Assembly: GCF_014280965.1 (NCBI RefSeq)
Contig: NZ_JACODZ010000012.1
Coordinates: forward strand, 1 to 64,000
Reading direction: 5' to 3'
Length of the DNA stretch: 64,000 nt
DNA from: Echinicola salinicaeni
GTDB taxonomy: Bacteria; Bacteroidota; Bacteroidia; Cytophagales; Cyclobacteriaceae
This document shows, piece after piece, positions 56,232 through 64,000 of this stretch. The position numbers were made by a program, and so were the translations under genes. Positions within the stretch are counted from its first letter, which is position 1; the number at the start of each line of letters is the position of its first letter. The notes beneath the pieces were generated by a model. That model worked only from the letters and a program-made list of their open reading frames with translations, did no database searches and was not told the DNA's origin.

Positions 56232-58034
56232 TCATCTTATCGCTTCCCTAAACTCTGGTTTTGAAAAATAGTCTTCAAATTCCATATCCGTGGCAGCCCT
56301 TCTTTTCAGATAAGGACTTCTTTGAACGGCCTTTTTGAGATTTTCGTACAATCTCTCTTCATCGTTATTCTCAGCAGCAACCATGGCCAATCCATAGAAA
56401 GCATACCCAAACTCCATATTTTGCAAGGCACTCTCTTCAAAAGCCACCCCGGCCTCAGCATATTCTTGGGCCAAATAATACGCCAACCCTTTGTTAAACA
56501 GATTGGTAGCAGTCTCTGGTGCCTTGTCCAAACGAATTGTAGCCAATTTATAATCTCCCCTTATAATATCAATCGCCCCTCTTTTTCCTTCATTAAAACT
56601 ATTGAATAACGAATCTTCTCTAGAAAGGGCATTGGCTCTGGATATCTCCAAATAAGCTGCACCATAATCCTCCCACATCAGATAGGCCTGCCCCATATTA
56701 TGGGTGGCATGGGCAGTCTCTCTAATATCATTGGCCATCCTAAAAAGCTTCATCGCTTCATTCACCTTCCTATTCTTATCGCTTACCTTTATCATTCTAT
56801 GGGCTTGATTGAGGTAAACTACCCCGAGATTATTATATGCCAAAGCTGATGCTCTCTTGTCTAACATGGCTTCATAAATTATCTGCTTTTCATTCAATCC
56901 AGGGTTAAATTCAGCAGCTCTGGCTAACTCAGCCTCTGTCAACTCATCTCCTACTGCAGTTCCGTTAATATATTTATTGGCCAAGGCTGAAATTTCCGGG
57001 TCATCTCGTGGTTCTTTATCCATTGTAAAAGCAATCTGTGCCATTTGCATTTCTTGGAACTTCTCCCTTGAGAACTGTGTGTAGGAGGGCAATTCTTTCA
57101 TCGCCATTACCTTGGTACTATATGAATCATCAGCATAAATGATATCAAAATATTTATCCCTCTCATTCATATCAATTTTATCAAAAGTTCTCAACAGATA
57201 CCTGAACATTAACCAGTCAGGTTCTTTTTTGATCAATTCAAATGCAATATCATTCGTCTCAAAACCATATCCAGCTTTCTCCAAAGCTTCTTTAATATAA
57301 ACCTCCAGCGCTTGAGCACGTTTTGCAGCCAACAAATCGTAGTTAGATTCATCAGGAGAAGCCATTCCACTAATCAGGATCTGGTTGATTTCTTCATCCA
57401 TAGCCACGAGCTTTTCCAATTCCTCTTCAAACACATTATTATTGATGGAAGGATTTATATCAGTTCCTTCTTTTTCAAAGAAAAATGAAGTTTCATGAGA
57501 AGACATATTTCCAAACTCCCCTTCATAACTCATATATGCCCCCACATCAGGAATATTCTCTCCGGGAGCAAACTGCCCGACCCTACTTAACTTTGGCGTA
57601 CTGATGATTCCTTCTGCCAAATCGATATACGGTGTGGTAAAACTATTTCCGGATTCCACCTCTTCCATCAAACCTTTTACCCTAAGTTTACCCCTGTCCA
57701 TTCCTTCCATATAGGGAAAAGACATTTCCTTTATAATTTCTACAGCTTGTCCCTTTCCGGCCAAATCCTCCACAGTTAGTGTTATTTCTTCTAAAGGCAG
57801 AGCCCCCTCTCCATATTCATACTCTGGCAAAAGTGTGTAATTACTTTTCTCAGACACCAAGCCTCCAGGTATACTGGCTTTCAAGGTAAACTGTATGGAA
57901 TCCTTATGTAAAACCAAAGGATCCTTATCCACTGAAATCTTAGGCTGACCAGCCGTATCAAAAATGGAACGAGTATTGCAGGCTGAGAAAACCACTGTAA
58001 TACAAAGTATTAAATACTTATAAGAATGTTTCAT
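56232..58034 (-). CDS. TPR lipoprotein with an OmpA-like segment
   Basis: A 600-residue lipoprotein. The frame opens at 58073, but the ATG at 58034 gives a clean signal and lipobox FSAC (Cys19). Layout: two beta-rich, Ig-like regions (about 35-180); an OmpA-like segment near 215-260 with SGMASPDE and AAKRAQALEVYI; a helical linker; and tetratricopeptide repeats (about 400-570), with NNLGVVYLNQAHRMI, ATHNMGQAYLMWEDYGAAYL, FNKGLAYYLAQEYAEAG and AFYGLAMVAAENNDEERLYE. It likely assembles or binds a surface structure anchored near peptidoglycan. A definite function is not assignable. It stands alone. Confidence 0.8.
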   Translation of the reverse strand: MKHSYKYLILCITVVFSACNTRSIFDTAGQPKISVDKDPLVLHKDSIQFTLKASIPGGLVSEKSNYTLLPEYEYGEGALPLEEITLTVEDLAGKGQAVEIIKEMSFPYMEGMDRGKLRVKGLMEEVESGNSFTTPYIDLAEGIISTPKLSRVGQFAPGENIPDVGAYMSYEGEFGNMSSHETSFFFEKEGTDINPSINNNVFEEELEKLVAMDEEINQILISGMASPDESNYDLLAAKRAQALEVYIKEALEKAGYGFETNDIAFELIKKEPDWLMFRYLLRTFDKIDMNERDKYFDIIYADDSYSTKVMAMKELPSYTQFSREKFQEMQMAQIAFTMDKEPRDDPEISALANKYINGTAVGDELTEAELARAAEFNPGLNEKQIIYEAMLDKRASALAYNNLGVVYLNQAHRMIKVSDKNRKVNEAMKLFRMANDIRETAHATHNMGQAYLMWEDYGAAYLEISRANALSREDSLFNSFNEGKRGAIDIIRGDYKLATIRLDKAPETATNLFNKGLAYYLAQEYAEAGVAFEESALQNMEFGYAFYGLAMVAAENNDEERLYENLKKAVQRSPYLKRRAATDMEFEDYFSKPEFREAIR

Positions 58035-58117
58035 AATCTCTTTCAGCATAGGCTGATTTATTGGAATATTCATTATATTTTCACTACTTTTATCACTTTA
58101 AATTAAATCTCATAAAA

Positions 58118-58336
58118 ATGGAAAAACTGAAAATATTCTTCGAAGACAGGGCATTTGGCGTTTGTTCCAAACTAGGTGAAAGACTTAATTTCCCTATCGA
58201 CAGCATTCGGTTGTTCTTTATTTATACTTCTTTTATTACTCTTGGCTCTCCTGTAATCATTTATGTAGTCATGGCAATGATGTTGAAAGTAAGAAAGTAT
58301 TTCAGAAAGAGTAATAACCCTATTTTATTTGATTAA
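58118..58336 (+). CDS. PspC-domain protein
   Basis: A 72-residue protein. A TTG start at 58061 exists, but the ATG at 58118 begins the domain: MEKLKIFFEDRAFGVCSKLG, a linker, then one membrane segment (about 30-55, RLFFIYTSFITLGSPVIIYVVMAMML). It consists of a single PspC domain. PspC proteins sense membrane stress with other Psp factors; none is nearby. Its 3' end overlaps the convergent glycosyltransferase gene by 4 bp, so transcripts of the two may collide. Confidence 0.85.
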   Translation: MEKLKIFFEDRAFGVCSKLGERLNFPIDSIRLFFIYTSFITLGSPVIIYVVMAMMLKVRKYFRKSNNPILFD

Positions 58337-59340
58337 ATCCGAGTGTATATTTTTTTCCCTTTTAGGTAGTAAGTCAAGATAATTGAATTGACTTTTTTAC
58401 CGACATTTTGGAAGGGCAATTTTGATGCCAAAGGAGGCGTTTTTCGGATTTGATTCCGCATTTTATAGAAGTCGTTATAGGCCGTAATTACCTTTTTAGC
58501 ATGATCGGTTTTTCCGCCGATAAACAAGTATAGAATAGCAGTAAGATCAAAAAACACCCTTACTAGCATCACTTTAAAAAATCCCCAAGAATTGAGATTC
58601 TTGTATAGCATTAATAAGTTATTTCTAAAATTAAGGTAAGTTTTATAAGGACTATTTCTAGAAAGTGTCCCTCCCCCAACATGAAAGACATTCACATATC
58701 CTAAATAGCCTAACCTATGACCATTTAGGTTCATTCTCCAACATAAATCTATTTCCTCCATATGGGCAAAAAAAGCATCTTCAAACCCGCCCAATTCATG
58801 GAATATTTCTGCACGAATCGCAAAACAAGCACCTGAGACCCAATCAACCTGAACAACATCATTATACTGCCCCTGATCCTTTTCAATCGTATTCAATACC
58901 CTGCCCCTGCAAAAAGGAAAACCCAGCCGATCGATATAACCACCTCCGGCACCAGCATAATCAAAGTACTCTTTAGCCTGTTGAGACAGGATCTTGGGTT
59001 GAACAGCAGCATATTCAGCATGGGCTTCTAGCCAGTCTACTAATTCAATATCCCAATTTGGGCTAACTTCTACATCTGAATTTAAAAGAATATAATACTT
59101 AAACTCACCTTGAATTTTGGCTAAAGCTTCATTATAACCTCCACTGAATCCGAAGTTGGAGGAAAGAATAATCGTACGTAATTGCGGAAATTGGAACTTT
59201 AAAAAATTTGCTGATTCATCAGTACTAGCATTATCAGCTATTATAATTTCAAAACTACTGTTTCGAATAATAACGGGAAGGAATTCCTCTAACATCTCCT
59301 TCCCATTATAGTTCAGTATGACAATGGCCGCCTTTTTCAT
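58333..59340 (-). CDS. Family 2 glycosyltransferase
   Basis: A 335-residue GT-A enzyme. Motifs: IVILNYNGKEMLEEFLP, IIIADNASTDES (about 33-44), FGFSGGYNEAL, YILLNSDVEVSP (metal-binding DxD-like, about 84-95), and VSGACFAIRAEIFHELGGFED with HMEEIDLCWR, typical of rhamnosyl-like GT2 enzymes. The C-terminus has amphipathic helices (about 250-280) that may touch the membrane. It transfers a sugar from a nucleotide donor; the acceptor is unknown. It starts within TAATG of the YbaB gene, so translation is coupled. Confidence 0.9.
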   Translation of the reverse strand: MKKAAIVILNYNGKEMLEEFLPVIIRNSSFEIIIADNASTDESANFLKFQFPQLRTIILSSNFGFSGGYNEALAKIQGEFKYYILLNSDVEVSPNWDIELVDWLEAHAEYAAVQPKILSQQAKEYFDYAGAGGGYIDRLGFPFCRGRVLNTIEKDQGQYNDVVQVDWVSGACFAIRAEIFHELGGFEDAFFAHMEEIDLCWRMNLNGHRLGYLGYVNVFHVGGGTLSRNSPYKTYLNFRNNLLMLYKNLNSWGFFKVMLVRVFFDLTAILYLFIGGKTDHAKKVITAYNDFYKMRNQIRKTPPLASKLPFQNVGKKVNSIILTYYLKGKKIYTRI

Positions 59341-59672
59341 TAAACCATATTACCAAAATCCATACCTGGAATATTTGGCATCATGCCTTCTGTGGCCTTT
59401 TTCATTTCCTCTTTGATTTGTATCTCAATACTTTCAAAAGCCTTATTGGTGGCCGCAACGATCAAGTCTTTCAACATATCCTTATCCTCCGGTGTAAAAA
59501 GACTATCGTCAATGATAATATCCACCACTTTTCTGTGGCCATTTACTATTACCTTTACCATTCCTGCTCCTGCTTCTCCCTCGGCAGTAAGGTGAACTAA
59601 CTCGGCCTGCTTCTCCTTGATCTTGGCCTGAGCTTCCTTCACCTTATTCATGATATTCATAAAGTCAAACAT
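59340..59672 (-). CDS. YbaB/EbfC family nucleoid-associated protein
   Basis: A 110-residue protein of the EbfC/YbaB family: FDFMNIMNKVKEAQAKIKEK at the start, GEAGAGMVKVIVNGHRKVVD (about 52-71), DLIVAATNKAF and a Met/Gly-rich tail (GMMPNIPGMDFGN). These proteins bind DNA as dimers and shape the nucleoid. Unlike many bacteria it is not next to dnaX/recR here. The stop overlaps the start of the glycosyltransferase gene (TAATG). Confidence 0.93.
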   Translation of the reverse strand: MFDFMNIMNKVKEAQAKIKEKQAELVHLTAEGEAGAGMVKVIVNGHRKVVDIIIDDSLFTPEDKDMLKDLIVAATNKAFESIEIQIKEEMKKATEGMMPNIPGMDFGNMV

Positions 59673-59830
59673 ATCTCAGCTAATTATTTTTGTTCTAAAT
59701 ATAAGGCATTTACAAGAACTATTTTCAACAATGAAAAGGTAATGCGACCTGTTCAAAATGACATATCTCATACATTATTTTAAATAAGTTTATCCTTAGT
59801 AAAAAGCCTGTCTTTGTAAAATTCAAAACC

Positions 59831-61204
59831 TTATTTATTCTTGATTGCAAGAATAGCATCCTCCAAACTAAGCATTTTTTGCTCAGACGTGTCTAGATTC
59901 TTTAAGGACACCATATTTTGTGCAATCTCTTCCGATCCAATCATTACCACAAACGGAATCTGTTTTTTATCTGCATAGTTGAATTGCTTTTTCACCTTCG
60001 CATAATCAGGATATATCTCAGCGGCTACCTCAGCTGATCTAAACTGATTTAATACTTTCAAACCGTAATTTCTCCCTTCCTCATCAAAATAACCTATCAT
60101 TACAGCTGTAGACTGCATTTGATCCTCCGGGAATAAACTCAACTCCTCCAACACATCATATATCCGGTCTACTCCAAAAGAAAACCCAACTCCTGAAACT
60201 CCTTCTAGGCCAAAAACACCAGTAAGGTTATCATACCTTCCGCCACCACTGATTGAGCCAATGGATACATTATTCACCTTAACCTCGAATATTGCTCCTG
60301 TATAATAAGAAAGTCCTCTGGCCAATACCACATCCAATTCTACATGGTTTTCATCCTCTCCCGAATGCTTCAAAATCTCAAGCACTTCTTCTAACTCTTC
60401 CACTCCTTTCAAGCCCTCTTGACTTGAATTCAAAAACTCTTTTAAGAAGTCTAACTTTTCTTGGTTATTTCCTTTTAAATCAATAATTGGCTCCAGCTTA
60501 GCTACTGCATCAGTCGTAAAGCCCCTTTGCTGTAATTCTTCTTGTACCTTTTCCCAGCCAATCTTATCCAGTTTGTCGATGGAGACACATAATGCTGACT
60601 CTTTTCCTGGCTCACCTATTACTTCTGAAATACCAGTTAAGACCTTTCGATTGTTAACCTTAATATCATAATTGTTAAGGCCCAATTGAGCAAGCACCCT
60701 TCTGATCATCAAAAGGATTTCCGCCTCACAAATCAGGCTATCCGTTCCGACCACATCCGCATCACATTGGTAAAACTCCCTATATCTCCCCTTCTGTGGT
60801 CTATCTGCCCTCCATACAGGCTGGATTTGAAATCGCTTAAAAGGAAATGTCAACTCGTTCCGGTTCATCACCACATACCTGGCAAAAGGAACGGTCAGGT
60901 CATACCTAAGGCCTTTCTCCGCAACTTTTGGCAATACTTGACTAGGCCCTTTTTCAAGATCAGCAGTTTTAACCTTTTTTAAAAAATCGCCACTATTTAA
61001 TATCTTAAATAACAATTGATCACCTTCATCACCATACTTACCTGTCAACACGGAAAGATTCTCCATGGATGGAGTTTCTAATTGCTGATAGCCAAACAGC
61101 TTGAAAGTAGCTTTAATGGTGTCAAGTATATAATTTCTTCTTGCCATTTGCTTAGGCCCAAAATCTCTTGTTCCTTTTGGTAAAGTTGGTTTCTGGATGC
61201 TCAT
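59831..61204 (-). CDS. hisS: Histidine--tRNA ligase
   Basis: A 457-residue class II aminoacyl-tRNA synthetase. A TTG at 61243 would extend it by 13 residues, but the ATG at 61204 begins the canonical MSIQKPTLPKGTRDFGP. Motifs: class II motif 2 region RYDLTVPFARYVVMNRNELT (about 113-132), QPVWRADRPQKGRYREFYQCD, the HisRS signature LARGLSYYTGAIFEV and SGGGRYDNL, and the C-terminal anticodon-binding domain (about 365-455). A box reading TACCTTTG on the minus strand lies 18 bp upstream. Single gene. Confidence 0.97.
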   Translation of the reverse strand: MSIQKPTLPKGTRDFGPKQMARRNYILDTIKATFKLFGYQQLETPSMENLSVLTGKYGDEGDQLLFKILNSGDFLKKVKTADLEKGPSQVLPKVAEKGLRYDLTVPFARYVVMNRNELTFPFKRFQIQPVWRADRPQKGRYREFYQCDADVVGTDSLICEAEILLMIRRVLAQLGLNNYDIKVNNRKVLTGISEVIGEPGKESALCVSIDKLDKIGWEKVQEELQQRGFTTDAVAKLEPIIDLKGNNQEKLDFLKEFLNSSQEGLKGVEELEEVLEILKHSGEDENHVELDVVLARGLSYYTGAIFEVKVNNVSIGSISGGGRYDNLTGVFGLEGVSGVGFSFGVDRIYDVLEELSLFPEDQMQSTAVMIGYFDEEGRNYGLKVLNQFRSAEVAAEIYPDYAKVKKQFNYADKKQIPFVVMIGSEEIAQNMVSLKNLDTSEQKMLSLEDAILAIKNK

Positions 61205-61634
61205 GAATGCTAAATTTTGCCCAAAGGTAAAAAATCTATCCAATTAAGAGAAAAAATTATCCAAGCTGCCCCAATGCCTGTCAATACTTTCTTTATCTAA
61301 ATTGCACAGATAGTCCTAATAATTACTTTTTCCTAAATAGACCAATTCATTTAATTGAATAAAATTGTAATGACCAAATAGCATCAATAAAACTCCTCCT
61401 TTGCTTCCCGCTACACACTCTGGGGTTAAAAAAAGCACATAGTTATTCACCCCTCCAGCAAAATTGCTTGATCCACAAAAGCGCAGTTAAGATTAGCTAT
61501 CTTTTTTCAATTCATTGGCACAAAAAAAGGCCATACCATATATAATGATATGACCTGACTTTAAAGTCTACCAATTGTTTTTTCTCAATTACAAAATGTA
61601 AATTTCTTACATAAAATAAATTTAGAGCTTTTGA
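61205..61634. other. Intergenic region between the 70-aa orphan and hisS
   Basis: 430 bp, AT-rich, no gene seen. It holds the hisS -7 box candidate. At 61522-61556 an imperfect hairpin (AGGCCATA...TATGACCT) beside an A-run could end the orphan gene's minus-strand transcript, followed by the 12-bp palindrome GACTTTAAAGTC. Confidence 0.5.
61222..61229 (-). promoter_or_regulatory. -7 box candidate of hisS
   Basis: CAAAGGTA on the plus strand is TACCTTTG on the minus strand, a TAnnTTTG match 17 bp before the hisS ATG at 61204. It falls inside the longer TTG-initiated version of the frame, arguing against that start. No -33 TTG at the usual spacing. Confidence 0.4.
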
Positions 61635-61847
61635 TCACAATAATAATACACTTCTAATACCTTCAGCTAGCTTTTGACCTAGAGAAGCGACTTCTTCACT
61701 CCCCATAGCTTCTTTCTCTATGGACTTTAATGAAGTTTTTCGTCTAATAATTTCCCAAACATTGTCTTTGGCTTCTCTTTCACTTCCGGCCTCAGTATGA
61801 ATCTGAAACTCAATATCGTTAATTTCAATTTTAATCAAATATTTCAT
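61635..61847 (-). CDS. Small unknown protein
   Basis: I do not recognise this 70-residue protein. It starts MKYLIKIEINDIEFQIHTEA, has a helix (about 22-45, GSEREAKDNVWEIIRRKTSL) and a second helix (about 50-68, EEVASLGQKLAEGIRSVLLL). No signal peptide or cysteines. Charge is balanced and residue usage is protein-like, so it is probably real. It stands alone, transcribed away from typA, with a hairpin candidate downstream. Confidence 0.6.
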   Translation of the reverse strand: MKYLIKIEINDIEFQIHTEAGSEREAKDNVWEIIRRKTSLKSIEKEAMGSEEVASLGQKLAEGIRSVLLL

Positions 61848-62250
61848 GATTACAGGTGTTTAATTACCCTAAAATAAAAAACGGTTGCATTAATTACACT
61901 TTCGTGTCTCCTACCGGTTATCCGGCATCTTAACATCAGTAAAAATAACTATTACGCATTTCAAAACTACTATTTTGCAGTTCATAAATATATATAATAA
62001 TTATTTATTTACCACAGATTAAAGATTTTTTTTCCAACTAATTCCCTACATTTATACGATATTTCTTGATAAATGGATTGAACCGCACAATAAACTGTTC
62101 CAAAAACTATACCAATAACAATCAAACGATTATAATAATCTAACGATCAGGCTCTATATACTAAAACATATTACACTGTAGTTAAATCAGAAACGATCTC
62201 ATCTACTAAACCAGACACGAAAATTAATCGCATTCAATCAACAGCTTATC

Positions 62251-62265
62251 GCTATCACTGATAGC
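62251..62265. promoter_or_regulatory. TetR-type operator-like palindrome
   Basis: GCTATC-ACT-GATAGC. Its inner 13 bases are those of the tet operator core on one strand. It lies 185 bp before typA. No TetR-family gene is in the window, so it may be a chance match. Confidence 0.3.
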
Positions 62266-62420
62266 ATATAGACCTTCCTGCTTAAATAATAAGAATGAGT
62301 GATTTTAAAAGCAGCCTATATTTCATTAACTAAAACATACAATAAACCTAATTATAAGTTTTTAACCCCCTGATTCAATAAACTTTATATTTACTTAATT
62401 ATAATACCGAATATTCTTTG

Positions 62421-62428
62421 TACTTTTG
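62421..62428 (+). promoter_or_regulatory. -7 box candidate of typA
   Basis: TACTTTTG matches TAnnTTTG and lies 21 bp before the typA ATG. The -33 region is AT-rich without a clear TTG. Confidence 0.45.
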
Positions 62429-62449
62429 CAACTTAATTTAATTCTTACC

Positions 62450-64000
62450 ATGCAGAATATTCGTAACATCGCGATTATCGCACACGTTGACCACGGCAAA
62501 ACTACACTCGTGGATAAAATCATTCACGCGTCTAAGATCTTCCGTGAAAACCAGCAGTTTGACGACTTGATCCTTGATAATAACGACTTGGAAAGAGAAA
62601 GAGGAATCACTATCCTTTCTAAGAACGTATCAGTTAGATATAAAGACACTAAAATCAACATTATCGATACTCCAGGTCACGCCGACTTTGGTGGAGAGGT
62701 GGAACGTGTGTTGAAAATGGCTGATGGGGTAATCCTATTGGTAGATGCTTTTGAAGGACCTATGCCTCAAACTCGTTTTGTATTGAGCAAAGCTTTGGAC
62801 CTTGGCCTTACACCTATTGTAGTGGTAAACAAAGTAGATAAGCCAAACTGTCGTCCAGACGAGGTACATGAAGCCGTATTTGACTTGATGTTCAACTTGG
62901 ATGCTACTGAAGAGCAATTGGACTTCGTAACCATGTATGGTTCGGCTAAAAATAACTGGATGGGACCTGACTGGAAAGAACAAACGGATTCTATCCTTCC
63001 ATTATTGGATGCCATCATTGAACATATCCCTGCTCCACAAATCGAAGAAGGAACACCTCAGATGCAAATCACTTCTTTGGATTATTCCAACTTTGTGGGA
63101 AGAATTGCCATTGGTAGATTGAAGAGAGGCACTTTGAAGGAAAATGCACAAGTTTCCCTTTGTAAGGCTGATGGATCTTTCAAAAAAGTTAGAATAAAAG
63201 AACTTCATGTATTTGAAGGACTTGGTAAAAATAAAGTTCAGGAAGTGCATGCTGGTGATATCTGTGCTATAACAGGTATTGAAGATTTTGAAATCGGGGA
63301 TACTATCGCTGATCTTGAAAACCCAGAACCGCTTCCAAGAATTGCGATCGATGAGCCTACCATGAACATGCTCTTCACGATCAATAACTCTCCATTCTTT
63401 GGTAAAGAAGGTAAATTTGTAACTTCCCGTCACTTGAGAGACCGTCTTTTCAAAGAAATGGAAAAGAACCTTGCCCTTAGGGTAGAAACCACTGACAATG
63501 AAGACAAATTCATCGTTTTCGGTCGTGGTATCCTTCACTTGTCTGTGTTGATTGAGACCATGAGAAGAGAAGGTTATGAATTGCAAGTAGGTCAGCCTCA
63601 GGTAATTTATAAAGAGATTGACGGGGTAAAACACGAGCCAATCGAGTCATTGGTAGTGGACGTTCCTGAAGCAACTGCAGGTAAAGTAATTGAATTGGCT
63701 ACCCAGCGTAAAGGAGAGCTTTTGGTTATGGAACCAAAAGGAGATCTTCAGCACTTGGAATTCCAAATCCCTTCAAGAGGTTTAATCGGTTTGAGAAACA
63801 ATGTGCTTACTGCTACCCAAGGTGAAGCGATCATGAACCACAGGTTTATCGCGTATGAACCATTCAAAGGCCCTATCCCTGGTAGAACCAATGGCTCCTT
63901 GATCTCTATGGAGTCTGGCCCAACTACTGCTTATGCAATTGATAAATTACAGGACAGAGGGGTATTCTTCGTAGATCCAGGAGAGGAAATCTACGGCGGT
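62450..64000 (+). CDS. typA: Translational GTPase TypA/BipA (3' end outside the window)
   Basis: 517 codons are visible without a stop, so the gene is cut by the window edge; the family is about 600 residues long, so roughly 90 are missing. G-domain motifs: G1 AHVDHGKTT (about 10-18), G2 GITI, G3 DTPGHADFGGEVERV and G4 NKVDKPNC, followed by domain II and the elongation-factor G-like C-terminal domains (SRGLIGLRNNVLTATQGEAI). TypA binds the ribosome and GTP and supports assembly and growth under stress such as cold. The start ATG at 62450 begins the canonical MQNIRNIAIIAHVDHG. Confidence 0.97.
   Translation, partial: MQNIRNIAIIAHVDHGKTTLVDKIIHASKIFRENQQFDDLILDNNDLERERGITILSKNVSVRYKDTKINIIDTPGHADFGGEVERVLKMADGVILLVDAFEGPMPQTRFVLSKALDLGLTPIVVVNKVDKPNCRPDEVHEAVFDLMFNLDATEEQLDFVTMYGSAKNNWMGPDWKEQTDSILPLLDAIIEHIPAPQIEEGTPQMQITSLDYSNFVGRIAIGRLKRGTLKENAQVSLCKADGSFKKVRIKELHVFEGLGKNKVQEVHAGDICAITGIEDFEIGDTIADLENPEPLPRIAIDEPTMNMLFTINNSPFFGKEGKFVTSRHLRDRLFKEMEKNLALRVETTDNEDKFIVFGRGILHLSVLIETMRREGYELQVGQPQVIYKEIDGVKHEPIESLVVDVPEATAGKVIELATQRKGELLVMEPKGDLQHLEFQIPSRGLIGLRNNVLTATQGEAIMNHRFIAYEPFKGPIPGRTNGSLISMESGPTTAYAIDKLQDRGVFFVDPGEEIYGG

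Larger units (their letters stand above)
61848..62449. other. 602-bp divergent region before typA
   Basis: AT-rich and gene-free. It holds the typA -7 box candidate (62421-62428) and a 15-bp palindrome at 62251-62265 whose core equals a TetR-type operator core. The remainder is low-complexity A/T with no clear RNA structure. Confidence 0.55.

Noticed and set aside
62735-63634. Minus-strand frames opposite typA
   Set aside because: Shadows of a clearly coding strand with strong GTPase motifs.

Overview
The window is ordinary chromosome from a member of the Bacteroidota, most likely a marine or freshwater Cytophagia of the Cyclobacteriaceae type (Cyclobacterium/Echinicola/Algoriphagus-like). 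The grounds are a SusC/SusD pair, many lipoproteins with Bacteroidota-style lipoboxes, an OMP-type TonB receptor, DUF1080 proteins beside a Tat-exported Gfo/Idh/MocA oxidoreductase, candidate promoters of the TAnnTTTG type, low G+C and an almost complete lack of Shine-Dalgarno sites. The genus is inference; no rRNA or tRNA gene is present.

Layout. 0.2-3.0 kb (minus): a Tat-exported oxidoreductase followed by two DUF1080 proteins, probably a periplasmic 3-keto-sugar pathway. 3.0-4.2 kb: a gene-free stretch with two degenerate copies of one repeat. 4.2-5.3 kb (minus): a LexA/CI-like self-cleaving repressor behind a small unknown gene, with a palindromic operator candidate upstream. 5.5-7.8 kb (plus): an outer-membrane TonB receptor. 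7.9-10.1 kb: tex. 10.4-13.2 kb: a TlpA-like thioredoxin, a class A beta-lactamase-like lipoprotein and a PBP4-type D,D-carboxypeptidase. 13.3-17.8 kb (minus): susC-susD. 18.1-20.3 kb: membrane pyrophosphatase.

20.7-24.3 kb (plus): a quinone oxidoreductase, an exported amidohydrolase and a pirin. 24.3-26.8 kb (minus): an Ala/Gly-type sodium symporter translationally coupled to glycerate kinase. 27.0-27.8 kb: a 170-bp tandem array whose units contain inverted arms. 28.0-32.1 kb (plus): proBA, then two genes that start with TTG. 32.3-40.1 kb (minus): pgi, a relic-like hairpin region, an ABC-type ATPase broken by one frameshift, an unknown gene, an alpha/beta hydrolase and aconitase. 40.3-41.3 kb: an EEP-family phosphohydrolase. 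41.4-44.0 kb (minus): a three-gene Mla-type lipid transporter (permease, ATPase, MCE protein). 44.1-45.2 kb: a membrane PAS protein with a histidine-kinase phosphoacceptor helix fused directly to a receiver and no ATP-binding domain.

46.0-64.0 kb: a YCII-like exported protein; an AddAB-type helicase-nuclease pair; a YdcF protein; a CBS-pair protein; CutC with a Tat-exported glycosylasparaginase; a TPR lipoprotein with an OmpA-like segment; a PspC protein; a GT2 glycosyltransferase with a YbaB/EbfC protein; hisS; a small orphan; and the 5' 517 codons of typA, cut by the window edge.

Most genes are housekeeping or common Bacteroidota accessory genes. I found no convincing new multi-gene system. 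The items most worth a second look are the 170-bp palindromic tandem array, the kinase-like protein lacking a catalytic domain, the repressor operon with its operator, and the oxidoreductase/DUF1080 cluster. Several gene starts are moved here from the longest possible reading frame because the longer versions begin with TTG or GTG and, in two cases, would run through a terminator or a promoter-like box.
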